Positions 23,665-33,736 of a DNA stretch of 64,000 bases are shown here, one piece after another. Origin of the DNA: Methanohalophilus levihalophilus. GTDB taxonomy: Archaea > Halobacteriota > Methanosarcinia > Methanosarcinales > Methanosarcinaceae. Position 1 is the stretch's first letter. Each line of letters starts with the position of its first letter. Made by a program: the position numbers and the translations under genes. The stretch spans positions 434,001-498,000 of the forward strand of contig NZ_JAGGLK010000003.1 of the NCBI RefSeq assembly GCF_017874375.1, in the 5' to 3' direction. The notes beneath the pieces were generated by a model, which saw only the letters and a program-made list of their open reading frames with translations, had not been told where the DNA came from and ran no database searches.

Positions 23665-25047
23665 TCAATTTACCATAGCGATGTCAAGTTCGTTCTTTGT
23701 AATATGCAGGTAAGTAATGATTCCAGGTGCATTATCATAATCTAGCGTGACAAGAGATGTTGAGTAATCGACGGGATCCTGTTTTCCACCATCGAGATTA
23801 AAAGTTATTGATCCATCTTCTGTCATGAGCTGTAAATAATGCTGAGTGAGGTCATCTATGGAAAAAGATGTATTACCAGGTGTTATAGTATCACTTGGCC
23901 ATGAAAAGTCTGGATCTGGATCCTGGTATTCCATCATAAATGTGGTATTTGTAAAATCCACGTGAGAGTACTGATCTTTTTTCTTATCATATACTTCATA
24001 TTCTGCTACACTTACCCATTCCTCTGCATCAGAGCTTATATCCGTATCTTCATAAGTGACAGTAAGAATTAACTGGTCGGCGCCTCCTTTCTTTTGTAAA
24101 TTATATGTCAGCGTCCGGCTTCCAGAAGTTGCAGCTATATCATAATTATCCGGGTTTAATCCATTGGCATTTGAGTCTTCAGCTTCAAAATAGAATGTGA
24201 AATCGTTAATTGGAGCTGGATTTGCCGGGTTTAGGGGAGCAATTTTTATTTCACTGGTAAGTCCAAATGTTCCCATTGGCGGAATTGTGTATAATTCCAC
24301 GACAGCCGTTTTGTTATCATCGTCAATCGTAACAGTAGTCTGGGTCAGAGTTGCAGCGTAATTTGCCCATGCGTCATAGTAGTCACTTTTGATTTTGATT
24401 ACGACTTTATCTGATGTAATTGGGTTAGTCCGTAAGGATGAAGCTGAAGTGTTTGGGTACAAAAGATCCGGCTTGTTGTCGGATGATACTGCAATACGGA
24501 CATCCCCAGAACCGGAAGATGATGAATTTCCATTGATTTTCATAATCGGAAGTGTCAATGTCTCTCCGTTATAATGGAATTCAGGTGGGGAAATCATCAC
24601 AGAGCCACCGTTTCTCTCGTATTTTGACCAGACCCCTCCACCTTCATAAGCGATGTACCTGTCATCTTTTATATATTCGAGGTTCCCAAGAGAGGCATTA
24701 AATTCTTCTGTCATACTGGGATTTGTAGTATTGATAACCTGAACAGTTATACTGCTGCTATCTGGATCATCGGCATCTGAAACATAAACCCCTCCGCCTA
24801 TCAGGGTGACACCTATGGTCTGTAGTGGAGATTCACCAAGTGCAACTTTACTTGTTCTGGAGTCAAGAATTGTAAATCCTTCTTCCACTTTTTGTGCCTG
24901 AGCATTATCCCGCATGTCATTAATTGCAGGCACTCCAAAAAGAAGAATAACGCTCATTGAAACAATAGTGAGTGAAAACATGAGCAGAATTCCTATTACA
25001 GAGGAAACTGCCTTTTTGGAGGATAAAAAATTTCGTAGTTTTCCCAT
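23665..25047 (-). CDS. Large pilin-like protein, AVSSVIG type, paralogue 1
   Basis: About 460 residues. Leader MGKLRNFLSSKK, then AVSSVIGILLMFSLTIVSMSVILLFG and a large beta-rich ectodomain with sequons, paralogous to the next gene. AAGGAG precedes ATG 25047; an in-frame TTG at 25068 overlaps the preceding gene but is less likely the start. Ends with HITKNELDIAMVN, as the paralogue ends with HITKNELFVDVS. It follows cassette A directly, so it is likely in the same transcript. These two are the bulk candidates for the major structural subunits. Confidence 0.83.
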   Translation of the reverse strand: MGKLRNFLSSKKAVSSVIGILLMFSLTIVSMSVILLFGVPAINDMRDNAQAQKVEEGFTILDSRTSKVALGESPLQTIGVTLIGGGVYVSDADDPDSSSITVQVINTTNPSMTEEFNASLGNLEYIKDDRYIAYEGGGVWSKYERNGGSVMISPPEFHYNGETLTLPIMKINGNSSSSGSGDVRIAVSSDNKPDLLYPNTSASSLRTNPITSDKVVIKIKSDYYDAWANYAATLTQTTVTIDDDNKTAVVELYTIPPMGTFGLTSEIKIAPLNPANPAPINDFTFYFEAEDSNANGLNPDNYDIAATSGSRTLTYNLQKKGGADQLILTVTYEDTDISSDAEEWVSVAEYEVYDKKKDQYSHVDFTNTTFMMEYQDPDPDFSWPSDTITPGNTSFSIDDLTQHYLQLMTEDGSITFNLDGGKQDPVDYSTSLVTLDYDNAPGIITYLHITKNELDIAMVN

Positions 25048-25060
25048 GTTTTTTTTCTCC

Positions 25061-25867
25061 TTACTCAACAGTTGCGGTTATTGGTGAGTATTTGATATGG
25101 ACATCTATATTTTCCGAAAAATTGTCATTTCGCATAAGGATTGTTGTGTTTGTATCATCCTTGCTTACCAGATACATATCAAAAGATTCGTTCAGGTATT
25201 TTTCCCACCCTTCGTAATAGTTACTGACAATTTTGATATCAACGGCGGAAACATTTGAGTAACTAAACAGGGAAGGTGTTCCTCCGTCTGCAACAACTCT
25301 TATGAGTCCTTCTCCAGAAAGTCCCTTTGTTCCGCCGGGAAATGTAACTGCAGGTATAAACATGACATTATTTGAGAATGTAAACATTGGTTCCTTGATC
25401 ATCACAGTTCCACGGTTGTCATATCTTGCCCAGGCTCCGGTATTCTCGTAAGAGATAACAGTTGTTTCGAATTCACTTCGTATTTCACGAAGTTGCCTGG
25501 TGAAGCTTTCATTCTCAAGACTGTTATTGGATGAGTTCCATGTCTGAACGGTCACATTCATTGAACTGTCGCCCATGACCCAAACGCCGCCTCCATACAT
25601 TTTCAATTCCACTGATTGTGACGGTGCATTACTGAAAACAATCTTGTTTATGTTGTCGGATAGGACAATATGACTTTGTTTGATATTCTCAGTGTGACCA
25701 TTGTCCTGAATATCGGTGAGTGTAGGTAGGCCGAAAAGAGTGATTATGGAAATTGCAATAAGCATTATTCCTAGTATGATCATGAAGTCAACTACTTCGG
25801 AAACTCCTTTCTCGGAGTTGAGTATTTCCTCTATATTTTTGGATATCTGCTTCATAATCCTCATCAC
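25061..25867 (-). CDS. Pilin-like protein, GVSEVVDF type (cassette A, gene 5)
   Basis: A 268-residue protein with leader MMRIMKQISKNIEEILNSEK, then G|VSEVVDFMIILGIMLIAISI. The ectodomain contains SYENTGAWARYDNRG and MIKEPMFTFSNN, recognisably homologous to YEGGGVWSKYE and MISPPEFHYNG in the two large paralogues, so all belong to one family. ATG at 25855 is an alternative start. Its start overlaps the stop of gene 4 (TGATG). Confidence 0.83.
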   Translation of the reverse strand: MMRIMKQISKNIEEILNSEKGVSEVVDFMIILGIMLIAISIITLFGLPTLTDIQDNGHTENIKQSHIVLSDNINKIVFSNAPSQSVELKMYGGGVWVMGDSSMNVTVQTWNSSNNSLENESFTRQLREIRSEFETTVISYENTGAWARYDNRGTVMIKEPMFTFSNNVMFIPAVTFPGGTKGLSGEGLIRVVADGGTPSLFSYSNVSAVDIKIVSNYYEGWEKYLNESFDMYLVSKDDTNTTILMRNDNFSENIDVHIKYSPITATVE

Positions 25868-26341
25868 TCAATATACTTCAATCAGGTTACTGGTGCTGTT
25901 ATAAAGAAGGTAATGATCGCCTGATGCACTGGTTATAGTTTTTGATTCGATGTTGGAACTCTCAAGATTATAAGGCACTTCACTTCTGGTTTGATCCCTG
26001 CCCTTTGATTCAAATATTATTATCGATGTGCTGTTTGAAAATTCCACAGTATAGTATTCACTGGCAATTGTTAGCGGAAGGAGTAATTCGGATTGCATCT
26101 CTTCAACACTACCTCCTGTACTGTCTGCAATGAGTATCATGGCGTCCATTTCCGTAAGCTGGAGTGCAATGTTGTTTCCATGGATCTCAAATTCTTCTCT
26201 CATGACATTTTCTTCTGTTTGCTCCATCATGAGGTAGGATGAGTTCATAATCGCTGTAAAAGTGAGGATTGTAATGGTAAAGGTGAGAATGAATCCCACA
26301 GCAATGGATACCGCACTATCATCCTGATAAAACTTCTTCAT
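25868..26341 (-). CDS. Pilin-like protein, SAVSIAVGF type (cassette A, gene 4)
   Basis: About 157 residues: leader MKKFYQDDSA, helix VSIAVGFILTFTITILTFTAI, and a short ectodomain containing EEFEIHGNNIALQLTEMDAMILIAD and a C-terminal GDHYLLYNSTSNLIEVY. AGAGGAG precedes ATG 26341. Overlaps gene 3. Equivalent to 19683-20126 in cassette B. Confidence 0.8.
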   Translation of the reverse strand: MKKFYQDDSAVSIAVGFILTFTITILTFTAIMNSSYLMMEQTEENVMREEFEIHGNNIALQLTEMDAMILIADSTGGSVEEMQSELLLPLTIASEYYTVEFSNSTSIIIFESKGRDQTRSEVPYNLESSNIESKTITSASGDHYLLYNSTSNLIEVY

Positions 26342-26352
26342 ATTCACTCCTC

Positions 26353-27171
26353 TCATGGTATAGTTACAGGTACAGATACGTTAATCTTGTTTTTTCCGGA
26401 TGCGATACTTATTGTTGTGTTAATGACCTTGTACCTTTCCGATTCAAACGTTTCGTTTCCGGTTAAGTTCCCGGTTATTGAGTATAGTCCTACAATGCTG
26501 CTTCCGTTGATGTATTCTATGCGATAGGTTTGGTTAAATGTACGGGTTGCAAACTTGAAGTTTGGATTGCCAATAATGTCAATTGTAGTGTAAGCAAGAG
26601 GATATGATACATCATAGTCTATTGTTGTCACGTTGACATTGGTAGTATCATTGTGTATTTTCATGTACCAGATAGATGATCCCGATTGGTTGATAGCATG
26701 TATCTCGAATTGATTTGAAGTATTCCCGAGGTTGCCTGGATCTGGTATTTCTATCGTGAAGTTTGCTACTTCTTCAACATTGTTAATTAATATCCAATCT
26801 TCAGTTCCAGATTCCAATCCGTTTTTCGTGAAATATGCATCATTAAGAGTGCTGTTATCAAAGTGGAATAAAATTCCCTGATAAGCATACGCTGTAGCCA
26901 TTTCCTGCTGGTAAGTGTTCATATAATTTGAAAATGAAGCATCATCAAATGGTCCTCCATTTGTAGCATTGTAATAAGCGGCTTTTGTTGCTTCATCTGT
27001 AAGCTGCACAATATTAGATATCTCGAAAGAACTGAGTTCATCACCTGATTCAGATGCGACATTGCTGGCAAAAATCAGGTTATTCAACATAATCGTTGAT
27101 ACAACTACCATGAATGCTATTGCGAATGCTGCAAGCAACAACATTTGTCCTGAATCATCAAACTTCTTCAT
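26353..27171 (-). CDS. Pilin-like protein, SGQMLLLAA type (cassette A, gene 3)
   Basis: About 272 residues. The strong AGAGGGGG site places the start at ATG 27171 (MKKFDDSG, then QMLLLAAFAIAFMVVVSTIML). The ectodomain is longer than in cassette B, with an added beta-rich half containing YDVSYPLAYTTIDIIGN and VSVPVTIP at the end. Many sequons. Overlaps gene 4 slightly. Confidence 0.8.
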   Translation of the reverse strand: MKKFDDSGQMLLLAAFAIAFMVVVSTIMLNNLIFASNVASESGDELSSFEISNIVQLTDEATKAAYYNATNGGPFDDASFSNYMNTYQQEMATAYAYQGILFHFDNSTLNDAYFTKNGLESGTEDWILINNVEEVANFTIEIPDPGNLGNTSNQFEIHAINQSGSSIWYMKIHNDTTNVNVTTIDYDVSYPLAYTTIDIIGNPNFKFATRTFNQTYRIEYINGSSIVGLYSITGNLTGNETFESERYKVINTTISIASGKNKINVSVPVTIP

Positions 27172-27190
27172 ATTCCCCCTCTCATTTAAT

Positions 27191-27802
27191 TTACATGCGC
27201 CACATTGTAAGCTTGACATCAATTATGTTGTAAAAATCAGTCGCAGCGTCCACATCAGGAATCCCGGTATCAGAACTAAAAGCTGTAGCGTTAGTGAGAT
27301 CCGTATTGGATATCAGTACCTTTCTTGAGATGATAACCGCGTTGTCAGATGGATCCCCATTATAAATATAGGATTCAGTACGGATATCCCCATCGAGAGT
27401 GGTGAAAGTGTATTGCAGGTTGTGTGCAATTCCGTTTTCTGTCACTGTAAATTCAAGGATTTCCTGAACCGATCCGCTTAAAGTTAGATTTTCATCGTCT
27501 GTAGATACATAGTGCGTGGAGTTCCAGACGTACTGATCACCATTCCATCCTATAACTGCCTTTTTTAAGTTTGAATCCTGTTTGTAAGCTGAGTGATCAA
27601 GTGAAGTCATAATGTCCTGGCCAATTGAATTTAACTGGGCTTCAACATGGGCATTTGCAGTAGATGATGTAAGTGGGGTAAGAGACGTTGCCTGAACGGC
27701 AAATACAAGCACCCCAATCATAATTGTAGCTGCTATAATGCCTTCAAGTGTATTGATTTGTGCCTCTTTGCTTTTCCAGAAAGTTCTAAATTTGAATGCC
27801 AT
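27191..27802 (-). CDS. Pilin-like protein, QINTLEG type (cassette A, gene 2)
   Basis: About 203 residues: leader MAFKFRTFWKSKEA, then QINTLEGIIAATIMIGVLVFAV. Ends IIDVKLTMWRM, as in the cassette B homologue (VVEVRLTTWKV). ATG 27802 follows GGTGATTT. Adjacent upstream gene ends within it. Confidence 0.8.
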   Translation of the reverse strand: MAFKFRTFWKSKEAQINTLEGIIAATIMIGVLVFAVQATSLTPLTSSTANAHVEAQLNSIGQDIMTSLDHSAYKQDSNLKKAVIGWNGDQYVWNSTHYVSTDDENLTLSGSVQEILEFTVTENGIAHNLQYTFTTLDGDIRTESYIYNGDPSDNAVIISRKVLISNTDLTNATAFSSDTGIPDVDAATDFYNIIDVKLTMWRM

Positions 27803-27807
27803 CGAAA

Positions 27808-28284
27808 TCACCACACTCTTACCGATACAATTGCTGCTTCGATTGTTCCCGCGCTTGTATCTTCCAGGAGAACTATTCTCTTCGTCTGGCCAATGTTCCC
27901 ATAAAAGGGAAGTTTTTCGCCTGCGACATACATTGTAGAAGTGCTGTTCTCAATGGTAACATTAAGATTATAAGAATAGAATCCGCCACTTAAACCAAGT
28001 GTATGCACAGTATCATTGTAGTCAACATTTAGCAATGCTATGAATGTATCAACATTGTTTTTATCCACTAAGTTGGGAGTTGTTATGGATTGAGCACTCA
28101 TCTCATTTTCGACGATGGCAGTTGCTGCACGGTCCGCAACCAGTGTTATTTCATCGGAATCAGATTCAAAAGGTGTGAACAGACCTGATGTGTACTGGAA
28201 TACAAAAAAAACCGCAAGTAAAAATATTGTTATTCCAACCAGATAATCGATTGCTATCTGGGCTCTGTCATTGTCGAAGGGCAT
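27808..28284 (-). CDS. Pilin-like protein, AQIAIDY type (cassette A, gene 1)
   Basis: A 158-residue protein: leader MPFDNDRA, then QIAIDYLVGITIFLLAVFFVFQY. The ectodomain shares TKRIV(L/M)x with the cassette B homologue (TKRIVMVSS versus TKRIVLLED) and ends in AIVSVRVW versus LEVSIWK. It is 38 bases downstream of the FlaD-like gene, so probably in the same operon, or driven by the TATATATG-type AT-rich gap at 28300-28320. Confidence 0.8.
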   Translation of the reverse strand: MPFDNDRAQIAIDYLVGITIFLLAVFFVFQYTSGLFTPFESDSDEITLVADRAATAIVENEMSAQSITTPNLVDKNNVDTFIALLNVDYNDTVHTLGLSGGFYSYNLNVTIENSTSTMYVAGEKLPFYGNIGQTKRIVLLEDTSAGTIEAAIVSVRVW

Positions 28285-28322
28285 GTGAGTAATTGTTTAA
28301 TGTTCATAATATATATGTGTTA

Positions 28323-29678
28323 TTATATTCCATAAATCTCATTGCCGCCTTTGACTTTCTTTATGTCTCTTTCTATTACAGAAAGCTGGTTTTTATCGAC
28401 TTTAAGTCCGGCAAGTTTCTCGATAAACCATATGGATTTTACGTGATCATCAGGCGCAAGTTTCCAGTCAGGTTTTTCAACATAATAATCGATTCCTTCT
28501 GCATATCGCATAAGTTCAAGCCTGACTTCATCATTAATCCACTCAAGTTCTTCATAATATGCAAGGATTTCAGGAAGATTGTTTCTTCCCACAAGTTCCA
28601 TCAGGAATTCCAGCCATTCCATACACAGCTTGGTGTTTGTGGAATTTTTCACGATTTTTGTGAGTTGTACGCTTTCCCCGGCCAAACCCTGTGATCCGGT
28701 TTTCTTCACTTCCTCATCCAGAAGTTCTTTCAGGGCTTCAATTTCAGTTTTGAAGTTATCTTCATGTTTCTGTATCTTGTCAGAATTTGCCTTCCCCTGC
28801 TGGCTAACATGGGCGACGTCTTCCATAAGTCCGGCGATAGTGCTGGAAAGACCTGATACTTCGGTTTTGATTTCTTTCTGTGATTCCTTTATGCCATTAA
28901 TCTCAGTTTCCATTAACCGGGAATTATTCTCAAGTGCACTTTCATGACGGGAAATCGTTTCTTCAATTGTACTTTTGATTTCCTGGCCCTGATTTGCCTG
29001 CAGCTGCATGATCTCCTGAATTTGGTTTTTGACGCCTTCAAAACTTTCAGAAATATCCATGCGGTTTTCATCGAAGCTTTTTACGTTGTCCTCAATAAGG
29101 TTGATCTGTTCCTGAAGCGCTGAAACAGCATCCGATGTTTCGTTGATTTTAGCCTTAATGAGTTCGCTTTCCTGTTCGTCTTTATCTTCCTCTTTGACCT
29201 CGATTTCAGTCCGATTCCTGAGATCGTTGAGTTCTTCCTCCATCGAACCAAGGCGTGATGTCAACTCCAGTAACTCGTTGTTCGGAGTAGGTTCAGGGAC
29301 GTGTACGATATTTTGAAAACTGGTGTTTTCAGTTATAGGTACGGGATTTGGGTCAATATCCTGAGCTTCAATATTTTTGATGGAAGCATTCGGATTTTCA
29401 ATGCCTTCTATTTCCTGAAGTAAATCCCTTTTCTTTGTTAATTTTCCAAAAAAGCTTTTCAGGCCACTCATAAGACCTGCTTGTTGTTTACTGGATTCAG
29501 AGATTTGTACGACTGGTTCCTGCAAAGGTTGTTCTGGAACAGTTTTTTCAACAGGTTGCTGGACTATTTCTTTTTCAGGAGTAGGTTTTTCCTTTTGAGG
29601 TGTATCATCCCATGGAAAAGGCGGAGCATCAGCAAAATCAGCTGATTCAGTCTTTACTCCACTGTTTTGTTCATCCAT
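28323..29678 (-). CDS. FlaD/FlaE-like archaellum accessory protein, coiled coil
   Basis: About 451 residues from ATG 29678 (AAGGG upstream). The N-terminal third is Pro/Glu-rich and disordered, residues about 150-330 form long coiled coils with repeated Glu/Lys heptads, and the C-terminal about 100 residues match the archaeal FlaD/FlaE domain (CMEWLEFLMELVGRNNLPEILAYYEEL, then ISEEV-like INDEVRLELMRYAEGI and HVKSIWFIEKLAGL). In archaella this domain belongs to the cytosolic ring that links the motor to other machinery. Here no other archaellum gene is near; it heads the pilin-like array. A cytoplasmic ring for this pilus is inference. Confidence 0.85.
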   Translation of the reverse strand: MDEQNSGVKTESADFADAPPFPWDDTPQKEKPTPEKEIVQQPVEKTVPEQPLQEPVVQISESSKQQAGLMSGLKSFFGKLTKKRDLLQEIEGIENPNASIKNIEAQDIDPNPVPITENTSFQNIVHVPEPTPNNELLELTSRLGSMEEELNDLRNRTEIEVKEEDKDEQESELIKAKINETSDAVSALQEQINLIEDNVKSFDENRMDISESFEGVKNQIQEIMQLQANQGQEIKSTIEETISRHESALENNSRLMETEINGIKESQKEIKTEVSGLSSTIAGLMEDVAHVSQQGKANSDKIQKHEDNFKTEIEALKELLDEEVKKTGSQGLAGESVQLTKIVKNSTNTKLCMEWLEFLMELVGRNNLPEILAYYEELEWINDEVRLELMRYAEGIDYYVEKPDWKLAPDDHVKSIWFIEKLAGLKVDKNQLSVIERDIKKVKGGNEIYGI

Positions 29679-29798
29679 CGCTGACCCTTTTAATAAGTTT
29701 AATAATATACTCATTATAGGGGAGTTGTTTATTTAAGAGTTACTCAGCGATAAAAGCTGCCAGCTCCTTAGTTTGTATAGATCCGGATTGGAAAAAGA

Positions 29799-29975
29799 TT
29801 AAAAATTGATGTAAGGGGATGCCTTATAAAAGACAATAAGGTACCCCAGTACAAGCATCCCAAGGGATATTAGCCAGGCCCATCTGAGTATCCTGGCTTT
29901 GTTCTGGGGTTCCAGTAATTTCAGGAAGAACTTTTCAACCAGATTATATGGTTGATCAGTTTCTTCGTTGCCCAT
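29799..29975 (-). CDS. ahaG: AhaG-like small membrane protein of the ATP synthase operon
   Basis: A 58-residue protein read directly from the sequence: MGNEETDQPYNLVEKFFLKL, then a single hydrophobic helix WAWLISLGMLVLGYLIVFYK, ending at TAA 29799. Its ATG lies four bases after the atpD stop. In Methanosarcina mazei the operon ahaHIKECFABDG ends with a small hydrophobic gene ahaG at this exact position, and the identity rests on that plus the membrane helix. Role in ATP synthase assembly is unproven. Confidence 0.75.
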   Translation of the reverse strand: MGNEETDQPYNLVEKFFLKLLEPQNKARILRWAWLISLGMLVLGYLIVFYKASPYINF

Positions 29976-29979
29976 GGTC

Positions 29980-30597
29980 TTATGCCTTTATTCTCTTAAG
30001 ACGGAAAGTGTTTTCCCTTTCCATCTCCTCAAGTCTCAGGCTGATGAATGCCACAGCTTCTGAAAGTTCAGGGATGACCTTGAACTCAAGAGCGTTTACA
30101 CGCCTTTTTGTCTTTTCGATATCATCAAGCAGCTTCTTCATGGTTGTTTCAATTTCTGCTGCAAGAATAATCTTGTCAACAAGGATTTCGTATGATTCGA
30201 CTGCTTCATCGATGTAAGAGCTGGTTCCGAGAATACCGTATCCACGCTGGTTGAGGGGTTTATGAACCTTTGATGATTCAATCTTTGGTACCACAACACC
30301 CATGATGTTGTGGCTGCGCAGACTGATTTCAGGTTCATTTTTGAGTGCGAAAGCAGTTGATTTTACTGTCACACGTCCTTCAACGGCTTCAGCGAGGCCA
30401 ATTTTCTCGGTGGCATTATCATAGGCAGCGTCCAGCTCGTTCCTTACGTCCTTTGCCTGACTGAGTATGTCAAAGAACTCAAGAATCAGACCGTCTCTCT
30501 TCATCTTGAGGAGCTTGTGGCCACCTTCTGAGAGCTTGATCTTCTTCTTAAGGGCAATGAGTTCGGATCGGGTTGGTTTAACGTCTTGTGCGCCCAT
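29980..30597 (-). CDS. atpD: A-type ATP synthase subunit D (central stalk)
   Basis: Central-stalk subunit D (AhaD), 205 residues. [20 protein letters not shown] and the C-terminal [14 protein letters not shown] are the family hallmarks: two long helices forming the rotor shaft, with a middle variable region. Part of the ten-gene minus-strand operon, following atpB by 14 bases. Normal length. Confidence 0.93.
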   Translation of the reverse strand: MGAQDVKPTRSELIALKKKIKLSEGGHKLLKMKRDGLILEFFDILSQAKDVRNELDAAYDNATEKIGLAEAVEGRVTVKSTAFALKNEPEISLRSHNIMGVVVPKIESSKVHKPLNQRGYGILGTSSYIDEAVESYEILVDKIILAAEIETTMKKLLDDIEKTKRRVNALEFKVIPELSEAVAFISLRLEEMERENTFRLKRIKA

Positions 30598-30611
30598 GGT
30601 AAATCACCTGT

Positions 30612-31997
30612 TCACTCTGCTTCAGTCTTGTGTGCAGGGTGATATTTGTCAATGTACTTGTTGTCAATCCTGGTAAGGTATGATTCAGGCATCTCGGAAA
30701 GAATTTCCCATGATACTTCAAGGGTATCTTCGATAGTCCTGTCTTCATCCCTGCCCTGACGGACAAAGCGGTCTTCGAACAGGTCTGCGAATTCCAGAAT
30801 CTTCTGGTCTTTTTCGGAAAGTGATTCCTTACCGACAATAGCAACAAGACCACGGAGGTCACGACCTTCCGCATATCCTGCATAAAGCTGGTCAGACACT
30901 GCTTTGTGATCGTCCCTTGTCTTACCGTCTCCTATACCGGAGTTCATAAGACGGGAAAGTGATGGCAATACATTGATTGGTGGATAGACACCCTTCCTGT
31001 GGAGTTCACGGGAAACCACAATCTGTCCTTCGGTAATGTAACCGGAAAGGTCAGGAATTGGGTGAGTGATATCGTCACCAGGCATGGTTAGGATTGAGAA
31101 CTGAGTAACGGACCCCTTCTTTCCTTTGATAACACCTGCCCTCTCATAGAGGGATGCAAGGTCAGTGTACATATAACCCGGGTAACCACGTCTACCGGGC
31201 ACTTCTTCACGGGCTGCACCCATCTGACGGAGTGCTTCACAGTAGTTTGTGATATCTGTCAGAATTACGAGTACGTGCATATCGTGTTCGTATGCAAGGT
31301 ACTCTGCAGCTGTAAGAGCCATCCTTGGAGTGATAATACGTTCGACAGCAGGGTCGTCTGCAAGGTTCAGGAAAACAACAGCCCTTTCAAGAGCGCCGGT
31401 TTTCTCAAAGTCTTCCATAAAGTACTGGGCTTCTTCGTTGGTGATACCCATTGCAGCGAATACTACTGCGAAATCTTCATCGGAACCTGGAACTTTTGCC
31501 TGCCTTGCAATCTGCAATGCAATTTCGTTGTGTGGCAAACCTGATCCTGAGAAGATCGGAAGTTTCTGACCCCTCACAAGGGTGTTTGTACCGTCAATAG
31601 TGGAAATACCTGTCTGGATGAAATCCTCTGGTGGCATCCTTGAGTATGGGTTCATTGATGCACCATTTACATCCACACGCTTCTCAGGCACAACACGTGG
31701 GCCACCATCTAGTGGTTCACCGGATCCTGAAAGGATACGTCCAAGCATGTCCTTGGATACAGGCAGTTTAATTGTTTCTCCGCTGAAAACAACACCGGAT
31801 TCGGAGTTCAGTCCACCGGTTCCTTCGAATACCTGCACGACTACCATGTCTGCAGATGTGTCAAGAACCTGACCACGTTTTGTGCTTCCATCAGGGAGGT
31901 TGATCTGTACCAGTTCGTTGTAACCTACAGCTTCTGTTTTCTCAAGGAAAACAAGAGGTCCTGCAATATCTACAATGGTTTTGTACTCTTTGGTCAT
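30612..31997 (-). CDS. atpB: A-type ATP synthase subunit B (non-catalytic)
   Basis: Non-catalytic nucleotide-binding subunit B (AhaB), 461 residues. Begins [20 protein letters not shown], with regions [23 protein letters not shown] in place of a true Walker A and [20 protein letters not shown]. Missing P-loop is normal for this subunit. Follows atpA with two bases between stop and start; GGCAACTGA context is coupling-like. Confidence 0.97.
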   Translation of the reverse strand: MTKEYKTIVDIAGPLVFLEKTEAVGYNELVQINLPDGSTKRGQVLDTSADMVVVQVFEGTGGLNSESGVVFSGETIKLPVSKDMLGRILSGSGEPLDGGPRVVPEKRVDVNGASMNPYSRMPPEDFIQTGISTIDGTNTLVRGQKLPIFSGSGLPHNEIALQIARQAKVPGSDEDFAVVFAAMGITNEEAQYFMEDFEKTGALERAVVFLNLADDPAVERIITPRMALTAAEYLAYEHDMHVLVILTDITNYCEALRQMGAAREEVPGRRGYPGYMYTDLASLYERAGVIKGKKGSVTQFSILTMPGDDITHPIPDLSGYITEGQIVVSRELHRKGVYPPINVLPSLSRLMNSGIGDGKTRDDHKAVSDQLYAGYAEGRDLRGLVAIVGKESLSEKDQKILEFADLFEDRFVRQGRDEDRTIEDTLEVSWEILSEMPESYLTRIDNKYIDKYHPAHKTEAE

Positions 31998-31999
31998 AT

Positions 32000-33736
32000 T
32001 CAGTTGCCTCCAAGCTGTGCAAATTCGTCATCCATCTTTGTCATGACTGCCTCGAGGGCTGCATCAAAGTCTTCTTCGAACTTGACTTTAGCAAGTTCGT
32101 CCTTGGATTCCATTTCCATTATTTTCTTCATCTGGATGCCCTGTTCGAGTTTCTCGGTTGCAACGTCTGCGAACTTTGAAACAGCCTTAAGAAGCTGGTA
32201 TTGTTTCTCGAATGGACAGAATGTGTCAACAGGGTGGAATGCGTTCTGCTGAAGGAAGTATTCCCTGAGCATTCTTGCGATTTCAAGGGTAAGCTGCTGG
32301 TCTTCTGGGAGTGCGTCGGAACCGACCAACTGCACGATTTCCTGAAGTTCAGCTTCCTGCTGAAGAACATCCATTGCGTTTTCCCTGAGGTCATTCCAGT
32401 CTGCACCTACGTTTTCTGTGAACCAGTCTGCAAGAGTCTGGTTGTACAGGGTGTAACTGTTAAGCCAGTTAATAGCCGGGAAGTGTCTCCTCTGGGAGAG
32501 TTTTGCATCCAGTGCCCAGAACACTTTCACAATACGAAGTGTGTTCTGCGTAACAGGTTCGGAGAAGTCACCACCAGGAGGTGATACTGCACCGATAACA
32601 GTGATTGAACCTTCAAGTCCTGCAAGGGAATTTACTGCTCCTGCACGTTCATAGAACTCTGCAAGCCTTGCGGAAAGGTATGCAGGATAACCTTCTTCAC
32701 CAGGCATTTCTTCAAGCCTTGAGGAGATTTCCCTCATTGCTTCTGCCCATCTGGAAGTTGAGTCTGCCATGAGTGATACATCGTATCCCATATCACGGTA
32801 GTATTCTGCAATAGTGATACCAGTGTATACAGATGCTTCACGAGCTGCTACTGGCATGTTGGATGTGTTGGCTATCAGAACTGTACGTTCCATGAGTGGT
32901 CTTCCGGTCTTTGGATCTTCGAGTTCAGGGAACTCGTTAAGAACATCAGCCATCTCGTTTCCACGTTCGCCGCATCCGATATAAACTACAATGTCAGTGT
33001 CACTCCACTTGGCAAGTTGCTGCTGGGTAACTGTCTTTCCTGATCCGAATGGACCCGGGATTGCAGCGGTACCCCCCTTTGCCACAGGGAACATTCCATC
33101 GAGGATCCTCTGACCGGTAATGAGTGGCTTGCTTGGAGTCATCTTTTTACCGACGGGTCTTGGTTCCCTTACAGGCCATTTCTGCATCATGGACAGCTCT
33201 GTACCGTCGGAGAGTACACAAATAGTTTCGTCAACTGTAAACTTGCCTTCCTTGATTTCATCGACAGTGCCGGATACTTTTGGTGGGACCATAATTTTGT
33301 GTTCGATGTTGGTTGTTTCCTGAACAACACCAATTATGTCGCCTCCTTTCACCTGATCTCCAGATTTCACAGTAGGCTTGAAATCCCACTGTTTATCCCT
33401 GGAAAGACCGTTTGCTGAGACACCTCTTTCAATGAAGTCTCCCATCTTTTCCTGCAATACCTGCAGAGGTCTCTGGATACCATCATAAATACTTTCTAAC
33501 AATCCGGGTCCAAGTTCAACGGAGAGGGACATTCCGGTATTTTCGACAGGTTCACCGGGTCTGATTCCGGCTGTGTCTTCATATACCTGAACAATTGCCT
33601 TGTCTCCTTCAATCCTGATAACTTCGCCCATCAGCCCTTCGTGACCGACCTTAACCACATCATACATCTTTGGTTTGATTCCGGTAACGGTGACAACAGG
33701 ACCTGCCACACGATAAATTTCACCATTTACTTCCAC
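32000..33736 (-). CDS. atpA: A-type ATP synthase subunit A (catalytic)
   Basis: Catalytic subunit A (AhaA), 578 residues. P-loop GPFGSGKT at 228-235, the inserted non-homologous region characteristic of A/V-type A subunits (about 110-190, [16 protein letters not shown]), catalytic-site [15 protein letters not shown], and [15 protein letters not shown] near the C terminus. No intein is present. Its start overlaps the end of atpF by ten bases. Confidence 0.98.
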   Translation of the reverse strand: MEVNGEIYRVAGPVVTVTGIKPKMYDVVKVGHEGLMGEVIRIEGDKAIVQVYEDTAGIRPGEPVENTGMSLSVELGPGLLESIYDGIQRPLQVLQEKMGDFIERGVSANGLSRDKQWDFKPTVKSGDQVKGGDIIGVVQETTNIEHKIMVPPKVSGTVDEIKEGKFTVDETICVLSDGTELSMMQKWPVREPRPVGKKMTPSKPLITGQRILDGMFPVAKGGTAAIPGPFGSGKTVTQQQLAKWSDTDIVVYIGCGERGNEMADVLNEFPELEDPKTGRPLMERTVLIANTSNMPVAAREASVYTGITIAEYYRDMGYDVSLMADSTSRWAEAMREISSRLEEMPGEEGYPAYLSARLAEFYERAGAVNSLAGLEGSITVIGAVSPPGGDFSEPVTQNTLRIVKVFWALDAKLSQRRHFPAINWLNSYTLYNQTLADWFTENVGADWNDLRENAMDVLQQEAELQEIVQLVGSDALPEDQQLTLEIARMLREYFLQQNAFHPVDTFCPFEKQYQLLKAVSKFADVATEKLEQGIQMKKIMEMESKDELAKVKFEEDFDAALEAVMTKMDDEFAQLGGN

